A stretch of 64,000 bases of DNA from Frigoribacterium sp. PhB116 (lineage in GTDB: Bacteria; Actinomycetota; Actinomycetes; Actinomycetales; Microbacteriaceae), in assembly GCF_004364285.1 (NCBI RefSeq), contig NZ_SOBE01000001.1, positions 186,001-250,000 of the forward strand, given 5' to 3'. Made by a program: the position numbers and the translations under genes. The notes below the pieces were generated by a model, which saw nothing but the letters and a program-made list of their open reading frames with translations, searched no databases and had not been told where the DNA came from. Every line of letters begins with the position of its first letter. Position 1 is the stretch's first letter. Shown in pieces: positions 29,415 to 38,469 of the stretch.

Positions 29415-29711
29415 ATGACGTTCCTGATCGCCTCGATCGCGTACTACGCGCTCCTCCTGTTCTTCCTGCTGATGTGGGGGCGCTTCGTCCTCGACCTGGC
29501 GCAGTCCTTCAGCAGGGGGTGGCGTCCCCGGGGCCCCGTCCTGGTGCTGGCCGAGATCGCCTACACGGTGACCGACCCGCCCATCAAGGCCATCCGGCGC
29601 GTCCTCCCGCCCGTGCGGCTGGGGTCGGTGGCCCTCGACTTCGGGTGGAGCATCATCATGCTCGCCGTCGTCATCCTCATGGGCGTCGCCAGCGGGCTCC
29701 GCTTCGCATGA
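29415..29711 (+). CDS. YggT-family membrane protein
   Basis: A 98-residue protein with two hydrophobic segments (FLIASIAYYALLLFFLLMWG and SVALDFGWSIIMLAVVILMG) flanking the YggT signature AYTVTDPPIKAIRRVLPPVRLG. YggT proteins are small integral membrane proteins next to division genes; a role in envelope integrity or division is suspected. It is separated from sepF by 74 nt and from wag31 by a promoter region. Confidence 0.9.
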   Translation: MTFLIASIAYYALLLFFLLMWGRFVLDLAQSFSRGWRPRGPVLVLAEIAYTVTDPPIKAIRRVLPPVRLGSVALDFGWSIIMLAVVILMGVASGLRFA

Positions 29712-29746
29712 CGTCCGGCCTGGCCTCTCTCCGCACGGCGAGAGGG

Positions 29747-29846
29747 TAGGCTGCTACGAGGGCAACCGCGCCCCCGCTGCCCTCCGGGGCCAGTGTTCGC
29801 TACGGTGTAGTCGAACGACACAGACCACGATCACGATCACGTGATC
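29747..29846 (+). promoter_or_regulatory. wag31 upstream region: -10-like hexamers and GATCAC repeats
   Basis: TAGGCT (29747-29752) and TACGGT (near 29800) fit the TANNNT -10 pattern. Closer to the gene, two direct GATCAC units (29829-29840) run into an inverted GTGATC, so that 29835-29846 is the perfect 12-bp palindrome GATCACGTGATC. Such a repeat beside the start of a polar-growth gene looks like a protein-binding site. No known regulator matches it in my memory. Confidence 0.45.
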
Positions 29847-29870
29847 CCACAGATGCACGAGGTGACGGCA

Positions 29871-30704
29871 ATGGCTTTGACGCCTGAAGACGTAGTCAAC
29901 AAGCGGTTCCAGCCGACGAAGTTCCGCGAGGGCTACGACCAGGACGAGGTCGACGACTTCCTCGACGAGGTCGTCGCAGAGCTGCGACGACTCGGCCAGG
30001 AGAACGACGAGCTGCGTCAGCGGCTGTCCTCCGCCGAGTCGGCGGGCGGCTCCGCCGTCCCCGCCCCGGTCGCCGCCAGCGCCCCGGCATCGGCTCAGGC
30101 TCCTGCCTCGGCGCAGGCCCCGGCGTCCGCCCCGGCACCCGAGTCCGAGCCCGCCCCGGTCTCCGAGCCGGCGCCCGCGTCGGTCCCGGCTCCCGTCGAG
30201 GTCGCGCCCGAGCCTGAGGCAGCACCCGAGCCGGTCGCCGCCGCGGCGGTCGCCCCGGTGCCGGCCTACGCCGGGCCCAGCCAGGACGACACGGAGAGCA
30301 CCAACAGCCTCCTGCAGCTCGCTCGTCGCCTGCACGAGGAGCACGTCCGCGAGGGCGTCGAGAAGCGCGACGCCCTGATCGCCGAGGGGCAGTCGACGTC
30401 GGCTCGTCTCGTGGCCGAGGCCGAGGCCAAGCAGCGCGACGTCGTCACCGAGGCCGAGGCTCGCTCCCGCGAGGTCGTGGCCGAGGCCGAGACCAAGCGC
30501 CGCGAGGTGCTCGAGCAGCTCGCGACCGAGCGCACCGGCCTGGAGCGTCGCATCGACGACCTGCGCACGTTCGAGCGCGACTACCGCCAGAAGCTCAAGG
30601 GCTACATCGAGGGCCAGCTCCGCGACCTCGAGGCCGAGTCCGGCGAGCAGCAGCCCGCCAGCGGCTTCGCTCCCGCCAGCGCCCAGGGCTTCGGCTCCAA
30701 CTAA
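29871..30704 (+). CDS. wag31: Polar growth protein Wag31/DivIVA
   Basis: Coiled-coil scaffold that marks negative membrane curvature and directs polar growth in actinobacteria. The 277-residue product starts with the membrane-binding domain MALTPEDVVNKRFQPTKFREGYDQDEVDDFLDEV, then a coiled coil, an Ala/Pro/Ser-rich linker (about 55-140) and a long second coiled coil rich in Glu, Ala and Arg (about 150-255). ATG 29871 gives the family N-terminus and follows GAGGTGA; an earlier in-frame ATG (29853) is possible but less typical. The linker is longer than in many homologues. Confidence 0.95.
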   Translation: MALTPEDVVNKRFQPTKFREGYDQDEVDDFLDEVVAELRRLGQENDELRQRLSSAESAGGSAVPAPVAASAPASAQAPASAQAPASAPAPESEPAPVSEPAPASVPAPVEVAPEPEAAPEPVAAAAVAPVPAYAGPSQDDTESTNSLLQLARRLHEEHVREGVEKRDALIAEGQSTSARLVAEAEAKQRDVVTEAEARSREVVAEAETKRREVLEQLATERTGLERRIDDLRTFERDYRQKLKGYIEGQLRDLEAESGEQQPASGFAPASAQGFGSN

Positions 30705-30708
30705 GGTC

Positions 30709-31344
30709 TTGACGCAGAGCACTCCTCCGACGAAGGTCAGCGTCCGCATCATCGCGGCGCTGGCCTTCGTCGCTGTCACGGCCTATGTGCTCGACCAGGT
30801 GTCGAAGCACCTCGTGACCACCCGTCTGGTCGAGGGCGAGAGCGTCGACGTCGTGGGCGAGTTCTTCCAGCTGCACTTCGTGCGGAACCCCGGTGCGGCC
30901 TTCTCCCTGGCCAGCGGCACGACCTGGGTCTTCTCGATCGCCGCCTCGGCCGTCGTGGTCGCCATCGTCGTCTTCGCCCGGCGCATCCGGTCCCGGGCCT
31001 GGGCGGTCATGCTGGGCATGCTCCTGGGCGGCACGCTCGGGAACCTGACCGACCGTCTCACCCGTGAGCCCTCCTTCGGGCAGGGGCACGTCGTGGACTT
31101 CCTCTACTTCCCCTCGCTGCTGCCGGCGATCTTCAACGTGGCCGACATCTTCATCGTGTCGAGCATGGGGCTGCTGCTGCTGCTGACCCTGCTCGGCGTC
31201 AATCTCGACGGCACCCGGACCACGAAGGCGAGCGCGGCGCGGGACGCGGCGACCGACCAGGCCGCCGACGAGACGACCGCTGCGGGGTCCGTGACGGACG
31301 CCGACGCCGCACCTCCTGCGGCCCGACCGTCGGAGCGCCCGTGA
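30709..31344 (+). CDS. lspA: Lipoprotein signal peptidase (signal peptidase II)
   Basis: Membrane aspartyl protease that cleaves lipoprotein signal peptides after lipidation. Four membrane helices are visible; the catalytic blocks are [19 protein letters not shown] (first Asp) and [14 protein letters not shown] (second Asp), with [14 protein letters not shown] between helices. The 211-residue protein has a 40-residue Ala/Thr/Asp-rich tail. TTG 30709, 4 nt after the wag31 stop, is the only start that keeps the first helix whole. The window's lipoprotein-type CtaC would be a substrate. Its stop overlaps the rluD start (GTGA). Confidence 0.93.
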   Translation: MTQSTPPTKVSVRIIAALAFVAVTAYVLDQVSKHLVTTRLVEGESVDVVGEFFQLHFVRNPGAAFSLASGTTWVFSIAASAVVVAIVVFARRIRSRAWAVMLGMLLGGTLGNLTDRLTREPSFGQGHVVDFLYFPSLLPAIFNVADIFIVSSMGLLLLLTLLGVNLDGTRTTKASAARDAATDQAADETTAAGSVTDADAAPPAARPSERP

Positions 31345-32264
31345 CCGAGTCCCGCCAGCTGCCCGTGCCCGACGGACTCGCCGGCGAGCGGGTCGACGCC
31401 GCGTTGGCCAAGCTGCTCGGCTTCAGCCGCACCTTCGCCGCCGAGGTGGCGACCTCCGGGGGAGTGGCCGTCGACGGTCGCCCCGTGGGCAAGTCCGACC
31501 GACTCGAGGCCGGCGCCTGGCTCGAGGTCACCTGGGCGCCGCGCGAAGCCCCGACCGTCGTGCCGCTCGACGTCCCCGGCCTGGGCATCGTGCACGACGA
31601 CGACGAGATCGTCGTCGTCGACAAGCCCGTCGGCGTCGCCGCCCACCCCTCGGTCGGCTGGACCGGGCCCACGGTGCTCGGCGGCCTCGCGGCGGCCGGG
31701 TTCCAGGTCGCCACGTCGGGGGCGGCCGAGCGCGCGGGCATCGTGCACCGCCTCGACGTCGGCACCAGCGGCCTCATGGTCGTGGCGAAGTCCGAGCGTG
31801 CCTACGCACAGCTCAAGGACGCCTTCCGCGAGCGGACGGTCGAGAAGATCTACAACGCGGTCGTGCAGGGCCACCCCGACCCGCTCACCGGCACGATCGA
31901 CGCCCCGATCGGCCGTCACCCGTCGTCGGACTGGAAGTTCGCCGTGGTCGTGGACGGCAAGCCCTCGGTGACGCACTACGAGACCGTCGAGGCGTTCCGC
32001 TCGGCCTCGCTGCTCGAGATCCACCTCGAGACCGGTCGCACGCACCAGATCCGCGTCCACATGGCCGCCCAGCGCCACCCCTGCGTGGGCGACGCGACCT
32101 ACGGGGCCGACCCGACCCTGTCCGCGGCCCTCGGCCTCGGCCGGCAGTGGCTGCACGCCGTCCAGCTCGGCTTCCGCCACCCGGGGACGGGCGAGCCGGT
32201 CGTCTACCGGTCGACCTACCCGGACGACCTGCAGCACGCGCTCGATGTCCTCCGTGCGGCTTAG
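31341..32264 (+). CDS. rluD: RluA-family 23S rRNA pseudouridine synthase
   Basis: Converts uridines to pseudouridine in rRNA. The 307-residue product has an N-terminal S4 RNA-binding domain ([21 protein letters not shown]) and the RluA catalytic motif [20 protein letters not shown] with the essential Asp near 137, followed by [13 protein letters not shown]. It overlaps lspA by GTGA. RluD is the likeliest family member by length and S4 domain; the exact target uridines are inferred. Confidence 0.9.
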   Translation: MTESRQLPVPDGLAGERVDAALAKLLGFSRTFAAEVATSGGVAVDGRPVGKSDRLEAGAWLEVTWAPREAPTVVPLDVPGLGIVHDDDEIVVVDKPVGVAAHPSVGWTGPTVLGGLAAAGFQVATSGAAERAGIVHRLDVGTSGLMVVAKSERAYAQLKDAFRERTVEKIYNAVVQGHPDPLTGTIDAPIGRHPSSDWKFAVVVDGKPSVTHYETVEAFRSASLLEIHLETGRTHQIRVHMAAQRHPCVGDATYGADPTLSAALGLGRQWLHAVQLGFRHPGTGEPVVYRSTYPDDLQHALDVLRAA

Positions 32265-32292
32265 GCTGTCCACCTGCCGCTGAACCGGCGCA

Positions 32293-32337
32293 CCACCACA
32301 GAACTGCAGATCCACCACAGAACCGTCGAACCACAGA
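32293..32337 (+). repeat. Short direct repeats in the dnaE leader
   Basis: CCACCACAGAAC occurs at 32293-32304 and 32312-32323, and the core ACCACAGA a third time at 32330-32337, between a TAGGCT hexamer (32262-32267) and the dnaE start. They resemble neither the actinobacterial DnaA box nor a LexA box that I know. Confidence 0.5.
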
Positions 32338-32348
32338 CGAGGAGCCGC

Positions 32349-35300
32349 GTGGCCTCGAAAGATTCCTTCGTCCACCTGCACGTCCACAGCGAGTACTCGA
32401 TGCTCGACGGTGCGGCCCGGGTCAAGCCGCTGATCGCGGAGGCCGCCGCCCAGGGCATGCCCGCCGTCGCGGTCACCGACCACGGCAACGTGTTCGGCGC
32501 CTACGATTTCTGGAAGACGGCGACCGACGCCGGGGTCAAGCCCATCATCGGCACCGAGGCCTACATCACGCCGGGCACGCACCGGGGCGACAAGACCCGC
32601 ATCCGCTGGGGCGACGGCGGCCGCGACGACGTCTCCGGCGCCGGTGCGTACACGCACATGACGTTGCTCTCGCAGAGCACGGCGGGCATGCACAACCTCT
32701 TCCGGCTGTCGTCGCGCGCGTCCCTCGAGGGCTACTACTTCAAGCCGCGCATGGACCGCGAGCTGCTGTCGCAGTACTCCGACGGCCTCATCGCCACGAC
32801 GGGCTGCCCGTCCGGCGAGGTGCAGACGCGCCTCCGACTGGGCCAGTACGACGAGGCGGTCAAGGCCGCGGCGGACTTCCGCGACATCTTCGGCGCCGAG
32901 AACTACTTCGCCGAGATCATGGACCACGGCCTCGGCATCGAGCGCCAGATCATGGGCGACCTCCTCCGCCTCGCGAAAGACCTCGGTCTGCCCCTCGTCG
33001 CCACCAACGACCTGCACTACACGCACGAGCACGACGCCACGAGCCACGCGGCGCTGCTCTGCGTCCAGTCGGGCTCGACCCTCAACGACCCGAACCGGTT
33101 CAAGTTCGACGCCGACGAGTTCTACCTGAAGTCCGCCCAGCAGATGCGGCACCTCTTCCGCGACCACCCCGAGGCCTGCGACAACACCCTGCTCATCGCC
33201 GAGCGCTGCGACGTCCAGTTCAACACCTCGGCCAACTACATGCCGCGCTACCCCGTGCCCGAGGGCGAGACGGAAGAGACCTGGTTCATCAAGGAGGTGG
33301 AGAAGGGCCTGGTCTACCGGTACCCGGACGGCATCCCCTCCGACGTCCGCAAGCAGGCCGAGTACGAGATCGGCGTCATCACCGGCATGGGCTTCCCCGG
33401 CTACTTCCTCGTCGTCGCGGACTTCATCAACTGGTCGAAGGAGAACGGCATCCGCGTCGGTCCGGGACGCGGCTCGGGCGCCGGGTCCATGGCCGCCTAC
33501 GCGATGCGCATCACCGACCTCGACCCGCTCCGCCACGGCCTCATCTTCGAGCGCTTCCTCAACCCCGACCGTGTCTCGATGCCCGACTTCGACGTCGACT
33601 TCGACGACCGTCGCCGCGGCGAGGTCATCCAGTACGTGACCGAGAAGTACGGCGACGAGCGCGTCGCCCAGATCGTCACCTACGGCACCATCAAGGCCAA
33701 GCAGGCCCTGAAGGACAGCTCGCGCGTGCTCGGCTTCCCCTTCGGGATGGGCGAGAAGCTCACGAAGGCCATGCCGCCCGCGGTCATGGGCAAGGACATC
33801 CCGCTCACGGGCATCTTCGACAAGGCCCACGAGCGCTACAAGGAGGCGGGCGACATCCGGACGGTCGTCGAGACCGATCCCGAGGCGAGGACGGTCTTCG
33901 ACACTGCCCTCGGCCTGGAGGGCCTCAAGCGCCAGTGGGGCGTGCACGCGGCCGGCGTCATCATGTCGAGCGACCCCCTGATCGACATCATCCCGATCAT
34001 GAAGCGCGAGCAGGACGGCCAGATCGTCACGCAGTTCGACTACCCCGCTTGCGAGTCGCTCGGGCTGATCAAGATGGACTTCCTGGGTCTCCGCAACCTG
34101 ACGATCATCAACGACGCCCTCGACAACATCCGCACCAACCGCGGCTTCGACCTCGTCCTCGAAGACCTCGAGCTCGACGACCGGGCAGCCTACGAGCTGC
34201 TAGGCCGCGGTGACACGCTCGGCGTCTTCCAGCTCGACGGCGGGCCCATGCGCGGGCTCCTGCGGCTGATGAAGCCCGACAACTTCGAGGACATCTCGGC
34301 CGTCATCGCGCTGTACCGCCCCGGGCCCATGGGCGCGAACTCCCACACGAACTACGCGCTGCGGAAGAACGGCATCCAGGAGATCACGCCGATCCACCCC
34401 GAGCTCGAGGAGCCCCTGAAGGAGATCCTGTCGACGAGCTACGGCCTGATCATCTACCAGGAGCAGGTGATGGCGATCGCGCAGAAGGTCGCCGGGTTCT
34501 CGCTCGGCCAGGCCGACATCCTCCGTCGTGCCATGGGCAAGAAGAAGAAGTCCGAGCTCGACAAGCAGTACGCGGGCTTCGAGCAGGGCATGTTCGACAA
34601 CGGCTTCTCACCGGACGCCGTCAAGATGCTCTGGGACATCCTGCTGCCCTTCTCCGACTACGCGTTCAACAAGGCGCACTCCGCCGCCTACGGCGTCGTG
34701 TCCTACTGGACCGCCTACCTCAAGGCCCACTACCCGGCCGAGTACATGGCCGCGTTGCTCACGAGCACCGGCGACTCGCGGGACAAGCTCGGGCTCTACC
34801 TCAACGAGTGCCGACGCATGGGCATCACGGTCCTCCCGCCGGACGTGAACGAGTCGATCGGCTTCTTCGCGGCCGTCGGCGACGACATCCGCTTCGGCAT
34901 GGGCGCGGTCCGGAACGTGGGGTTCAACGTCGTCGACCACGTGATCGCCGCCCGCCAGAAAGAGGGGGCCTTCGCCTCCTTCCACGACTTCCTGCGCAAG
35001 GTCCCGCTCCCCGTCGCGAACAAGCGCACGGTCGAGTCGCTGGTGAAGGCCGGGGCGTTCGACAGCCTGGGCTCGACCCGCCGGGCCCTGGTCGAGATCC
35101 ACGAGTCCGCGGTCGAGGCCGCCGTCAACGAGAAGCGCGCCGAGGCCAACGGCCAGGTCGGCTTCGACTTCGACTCCCTCTGGGACGAGCCACAGGACGT
35201 CCAGCACGTGCCCGAGCGACCCGAGTGGTCGAAGCGGGACAAGCTGGCGTTCGAGCGCGACATGCTGGGCCTCTACGTCAGCGACCACCCGCTGGCCGGG

Positions 35301-35864
35301 CTCGAGCTGCCGCTCGCGAAGCACGCGAGCACGACGGTGACCGACATCCTGTCGAGCGAGCCCACCGCGATCGACGGCGAGACGGTCACGATCGCCGGCC
35401 TCATCACGAGCGTCCAGCACCGGGTAGCCCGCAACTCGGGCAACCCGTACGGCATCGTCACGGTCGAGGACTTCGGCGGCGAGATCTCGGCGATGTTCCT
35501 GGGCAAGACCTACCAGGAGTTCGGGCCGTCCCTCGTCGGCGACTCGATCATCGTGCTGAAGGGGCGCGTCAGCGTCCGCGACGACGGCATGAACATGCAC
35601 GCCGCGAGCATGTTCATGCCCGACCTCGGCGTCGGTGCGTCGCAGGGCCCGTTGGTGCTGCAGATCCCCGAGCACCGCGCCACGACCGACACCGTCACCG
35701 AGTTGGCCGCGGTGCTCGGCCGGCACACCGGCGGCACCGAGGTGCGGCTCCGGCTCGTCAAGGGCGACGTCGCCCGCTCGTTCGAGATCCCGATGCCGGT
35801 CGACGTGACCGCCGACCTGTACGGCGAGCTCAAGAGCCTCCTCGGGCCCGGCTGCCTCGTCTGA
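32349..35864 (+). CDS. dnaE: DNA polymerase III alpha subunit
   Basis: Catalytic subunit of the chromosomal replicase. The 1171-residue protein starts with an intact PHP domain (FVHLHVHSEYSMLDGAARV, VTDHGNVFGAYDF), which may carry metal-dependent proofreading as in mycobacterial DnaE1. The polymerase core has the Asp triad region PDFDVDFDDRRRGEVIQYV near 413, followed by the tau/beta-binding and helix-hairpin regions and a C-terminal OB fold (VTIAGLITSVQHRVARNSGNPYG). Length and PHP integrity favour the essential DnaE1 type over the mutagenic DnaE2. GAGGAG precedes GTG 32349. Confidence 0.97.
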   Translation: MASKDSFVHLHVHSEYSMLDGAARVKPLIAEAAAQGMPAVAVTDHGNVFGAYDFWKTATDAGVKPIIGTEAYITPGTHRGDKTRIRWGDGGRDDVSGAGAYTHMTLLSQSTAGMHNLFRLSSRASLEGYYFKPRMDRELLSQYSDGLIATTGCPSGEVQTRLRLGQYDEAVKAAADFRDIFGAENYFAEIMDHGLGIERQIMGDLLRLAKDLGLPLVATNDLHYTHEHDATSHAALLCVQSGSTLNDPNRFKFDADEFYLKSAQQMRHLFRDHPEACDNTLLIAERCDVQFNTSANYMPRYPVPEGETEETWFIKEVEKGLVYRYPDGIPSDVRKQAEYEIGVITGMGFPGYFLVVADFINWSKENGIRVGPGRGSGAGSMAAYAMRITDLDPLRHGLIFERFLNPDRVSMPDFDVDFDDRRRGEVIQYVTEKYGDERVAQIVTYGTIKAKQALKDSSRVLGFPFGMGEKLTKAMPPAVMGKDIPLTGIFDKAHERYKEAGDIRTVVETDPEARTVFDTALGLEGLKRQWGVHAAGVIMSSDPLIDIIPIMKREQDGQIVTQFDYPACESLGLIKMDFLGLRNLTIINDALDNIRTNRGFDLVLEDLELDDRAAYELLGRGDTLGVFQLDGGPMRGLLRLMKPDNFEDISAVIALYRPGPMGANSHTNYALRKNGIQEITPIHPELEEPLKEILSTSYGLIIYQEQVMAIAQKVAGFSLGQADILRRAMGKKKKSELDKQYAGFEQGMFDNGFSPDAVKMLWDILLPFSDYAFNKAHSAAYGVVSYWTAYLKAHYPAEYMAALLTSTGDSRDKLGLYLNECRRMGITVLPPDVNESIGFFAAVGDDIRFGMGAVRNVGFNVVDHVIAARQKEGAFASFHDFLRKVPLPVANKRTVESLVKAGAFDSLGSTRRALVEIHESAVEAAVNEKRAEANGQVGFDFDSLWDEPQDVQHVPERPEWSKRDKLAFERDMLGLYVSDHPLAGLELPLAKHASTTVTDILSSEPTAIDGETVTIAGLITSVQHRVARNSGNPYGIVTVEDFGGEISAMFLGKTYQEFGPSLVGDSIIVLKGRVSVRDDGMNMHAASMFMPDLGVGASQGPLVLQIPEHRATTDTVTELAAVLGRHTGGTEVRLRLVKGDVARSFEIPMPVDVTADLYGELKSLLGPGCLV

Positions 35865-35888
35865 CGTCCGAGCGTCCCGGTGACGCAC

Positions 35889-35922
35889 GAGGGCCCCGCG
35901 GACTCGAGTCCACGGGGCCCTC
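35889..35922. terminator. Bidirectional terminator after dnaE
   Basis: A perfect 10-bp outer stem (35889-35898 with 35913-35922) encloses a second palindrome GGACTCGAGTCC, between dnaE and the convergent flavin reductase gene. Confidence 0.75.
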
Positions 35923-35944
35923 GGCATGTGGACGTCCGCTTCGT

Positions 35945-36475
35945 CTACGCCTCGAGGTGCACGGGCCGGAGCCAGCGGCGGTCGTGGTACAGCAACGCGT
36001 CGTCGTCGGCTCCCGTGCCGCCGTCCTCGACCTGCACGACGACGACGGCGTTGCCGTGCACGTGCAGCCGCTCGACGATGCGGCCGGTCATCCAGGCGGT
36101 GACGTCGTGCAGCAACGGGAGGCCGTGCGGCCCCTCGCTCCAGTGGTCGCCCTCGAACCGCTCGGCGGCCGGGCCGGCCATGCGGCGCGCGAGGCCCTGG
36201 TTGCGGAGGCCGAGCAGGTGGATCACCACGTGTTCGGTCTCCTCGATGGCCCGCCACGAGCTGGCGGTGCGCGCCATGTTGAAGGTGGCGAGCGGCGGGA
36301 CGGCGGCGAGCGAGGCCAGCGAGGTCGCGGTGAAGCCGACGGGTCGGCCGCCCGAGTCCCGGGCGGTGACGATGGCGACGCCCGCGGCGTGGCGGCGGAA
36401 GCCGGCCTTGAACGCGGCGAGGTCGGCGGGGTCGGGCTGGGCAGCCGCGGCTGCTGGTGCGGTGGTGTCGGGCAT
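35945..36475 (-). CDS. Flavin reductase-domain protein
   Basis: A 176-residue FMN-binding split-barrel protein of the flavin reductase family: FRRHAAGVAIVTARDSGGRPVGFTATSLASLAAVPPLATFNMA is the usual flavin-binding opening and GDHWSEGPHGLPLLHDVTAW a later core segment. Such proteins reduce FMN/FAD with NAD(P)H, often to supply a monooxygenase; no monooxygenase is nearby, so the partner is unknown. It starts with ATG 36475 and is divergent from hisD. Confidence 0.85.
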   Translation of the reverse strand: MPDTTAPAAAAAQPDPADLAAFKAGFRRHAAGVAIVTARDSGGRPVGFTATSLASLAAVPPLATFNMARTASSWRAIEETEHVVIHLLGLRNQGLARRMAGPAAERFEGDHWSEGPHGLPLLHDVTAWMTGRIVERLHVHGNAVVVVQVEDGGTGADDDALLYHDRRWLRPVHLEA

Positions 36476-36576
36476 GACGGGTGGGCGCCTCCTGTGCTCT
36501 GCTGCCGGGGGAGTGGCGGGCGCGTCCGCACCGTGACGGCTCGCGCGGGGCCCGCTCGGGCTAGGCTCGACGGGCC

Positions 36577-37887
36577 ATGATCCAGACCACAGACCTCCGG
36601 GGCCTCAAGCCTACCCACGCCGACCTGCTGGGCCTCGTGCCCCGGTCGCACGTCGACGTCGCCGCCGCCTCAGGTTCCGCGGCCCAGATAGTCCAGGCCG
36701 TGCGCGAGCGCGGCGCGGACGCCCTGCGCGACCAGGCGGAGCGCTTCGACGGCGTCCGCACCGACGTGTTCCGCGTCGAGGCGGCGGCCATCGCCCGAGC
36801 CGTCGACGAGCTCGACCCCCTGGTGAAGGAGGCGCTGATCGAGTCGATCGCCCGCGTCACCGAGGCCAGCAGGGCCCAGGTGCCCGAGGGCTCCGTGACC
36901 GTCCCGGCCCCCGGGGCGCTCATCGAGCAGCGCTGGCAGCCGGTCGCCCGGGCGGGCGTCTACGTCCCCGGCGGCAAGGCCGTCTACCCGTCGAGCGTCG
37001 TCATGAACGTCGTGCCGGCCCTCGTCGCCGGGGTCGGCTCGGTCGCGCTCGTCTCACCCGGGCAGCGCGACTTCGGCGGCGCCGTCCACCCCGTCATCCT
37101 CGGCGCGGCGGGGCTCCTCGGCATCGACGAGGTCTACGTCATGGGCGGGGCGGGCGCCATCGCGGCCCTCGCCTACGGAGTGCCCGAGATCGGGCTCGAG
37201 CCGGTCCAGGTCATCACCGGCCCCGGCAACAACTACGTGGCCGCCGCGAAGCAGCTCGTCCGCGGACGCGTCGGCATCGACGCCGTGGCGGGCGCCACCG
37301 AGATCCTCGTCATCGCCGACGACTCGGCCGACCCCACGCTCGTCGCCGTCGACCTGATCAGCCAGGCCGAGCACGACGAGGAGGCCGCTGCCGTCCTCGT
37401 GACCACCTCGGCGGAGCTCGCCGACCGGGTCCGCGACGAGCTCGTGCGGCTCGTCCCGCGGACGCTGAGCGCGACCCGCGTGCAGACCGCCCTCGACGGC
37501 CGCCAGTCGGCCCTCGTGCTCGTCGACGACCTGGCGGCCGCCGTCGACTTCAGCAACGCCTACGGGCCCGAGCACCTCGAGATCCAGACGCGCGACGACG
37601 AGGGGGTCCTCGCGGGCGTCACGAGCGCCGGTGCGGTCTTCGTGGGCCCGAGCACCCCCGTGAGCCTGGGCGACTACCTCGCCGGCTCGAACCACGTCCT
37701 GCCCACGGGCGGCCAGTCGCGGTTCTCGTCGGGACTCGGCGCGTACACGTTCCTCCGGCCGCAGCAGATCGTGCGCTACGACCACGACGCCCTGGCCGAG
37801 GTCGCCGACAGGTTGGTCGCCCTGTCGCGCGCGGAGCTGCTGCCCGCCCACGGCGAGGCCGTCGCGGCGCGTCTCCACAAGCCCTGA
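36577..37887 (+). CDS. hisD: Histidinol dehydrogenase
   Basis: Zinc enzyme for the last two steps of histidine synthesis, oxidising L-histidinol to histidine with two NAD+. The 436-residue product shows YVPGGKAVYPSSVVMNVVPA near 128, ITGPGNNYVAAAKQLVRG near 212, the catalytic SQAEHDEEAAAVLV near 265, GPEHLEIQTRD near 328 and GSNHVLPTGG near 370. TAGGCT (36562-36567) ends 9 nt before ATG 36577, giving at most a very short leader. No other his gene follows; the next gene is nrdR. Confidence 0.96.
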   Translation: MIQTTDLRGLKPTHADLLGLVPRSHVDVAAASGSAAQIVQAVRERGADALRDQAERFDGVRTDVFRVEAAAIARAVDELDPLVKEALIESIARVTEASRAQVPEGSVTVPAPGALIEQRWQPVARAGVYVPGGKAVYPSSVVMNVVPALVAGVGSVALVSPGQRDFGGAVHPVILGAAGLLGIDEVYVMGGAGAIAALAYGVPEIGLEPVQVITGPGNNYVAAAKQLVRGRVGIDAVAGATEILVIADDSADPTLVAVDLISQAEHDEEAAAVLVTTSAELADRVRDELVRLVPRTLSATRVQTALDGRQSALVLVDDLAAAVDFSNAYGPEHLEIQTRDDEGVLAGVTSAGAVFVGPSTPVSLGDYLAGSNHVLPTGGQSRFSSGLGAYTFLRPQQIVRYDHDALAEVADRLVALSRAELLPAHGEAVAARLHKP

Positions 37888-37986
37888 CCGGTCGTCCCGG
37901 CGGCGTCCGTGCGGGGCGCGGCCGAGCGTGTCCCGCCCGGGGCGTCGAGGGGGCGGGGTGCGGGGCCCCAGTACGCTGAGGGCACC

Positions 37987-38469
37987 ATGTTCTGTCCTTT
38001 CTGTCGCCACCCCGATTCCCGCGTCGTCGACTCCCGCACGAGCGACGACGGCACCTCGATCCGTCGGCGGCGCCAGTGCCCGAACTGCGGTCGTCGCTTC
38101 AGCACGACCGAGACGGCCAGCCTGAACGTCGTCAAGCGCAACGGCGTGCTCGAGCCCTTCAGCCGGGAGAAGATCATCTCCGGCGTCCGCAAGGCCTGCC
38201 AGGGCCGTCCCGTCACCGACGGCGACCTGGCCGTCCTGGCGCAGAAGGTCGAGGAGGCGGTGCGTGCGTCGGGCACGTCGCAGATCGAGGCGAACGACAT
38301 CGGCCTCGCGATCCTGCCGCCCCTGCGCGAGCTCGACGAGGTCGCCTACCTGCGCTTCGCGAGCGTCTACCAGGCCTTCGACTCCCTCGAGGACTTCGAG
38401 TCGTCGATCACGCAGCTCCGCGACGAGCACCGTGACCGCGTGCGCACGCCTCGATCGGTCGACGAGTGA
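37987..38469 (+). CDS. nrdR: Transcriptional repressor NrdR
   Basis: Represses ribonucleotide reductase genes in response to (d)ATP. The 160-residue product has the zinc ribbon [15 protein letters not shown]...CPNCGRRF and the ATP-cone domain ([24 protein letters not shown], about 48-138). ATG 37987 gives exactly the family N-terminus; TACGCT (37972-37977) lies 9 nt upstream. No ribonucleotide reductase genes are in the window. Its stop overlaps pyrD (GTGA). Confidence 0.97.
   Translation: MFCPFCRHPDSRVVDSRTSDDGTSIRRRRQCPNCGRRFSTTETASLNVVKRNGVLEPFSREKIISGVRKACQGRPVTDGDLAVLAQKVEEAVRASGTSQIEANDIGLAILPPLRELDEVAYLRFASVYQAFDSLEDFESSITQLRDEHRDRVRTPRSVDE

Noticed and set aside
29835-29846. Eukaryotic-like E-box (CACGTG) as a named regulator site
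   Set aside because: The core matches by chance within a longer GATCAC palindrome; no bacterial regulator was assigned from it.
31104-33947. 947-codon open frame on the minus strand opposite rluD and dnaE
   Set aside because: Its composition is that of antisense to GC-rich codons (His/Arg/Val/Gly/Asp-rich, no motifs), while lspA, rluD and dnaE on the plus strand are unmistakable.
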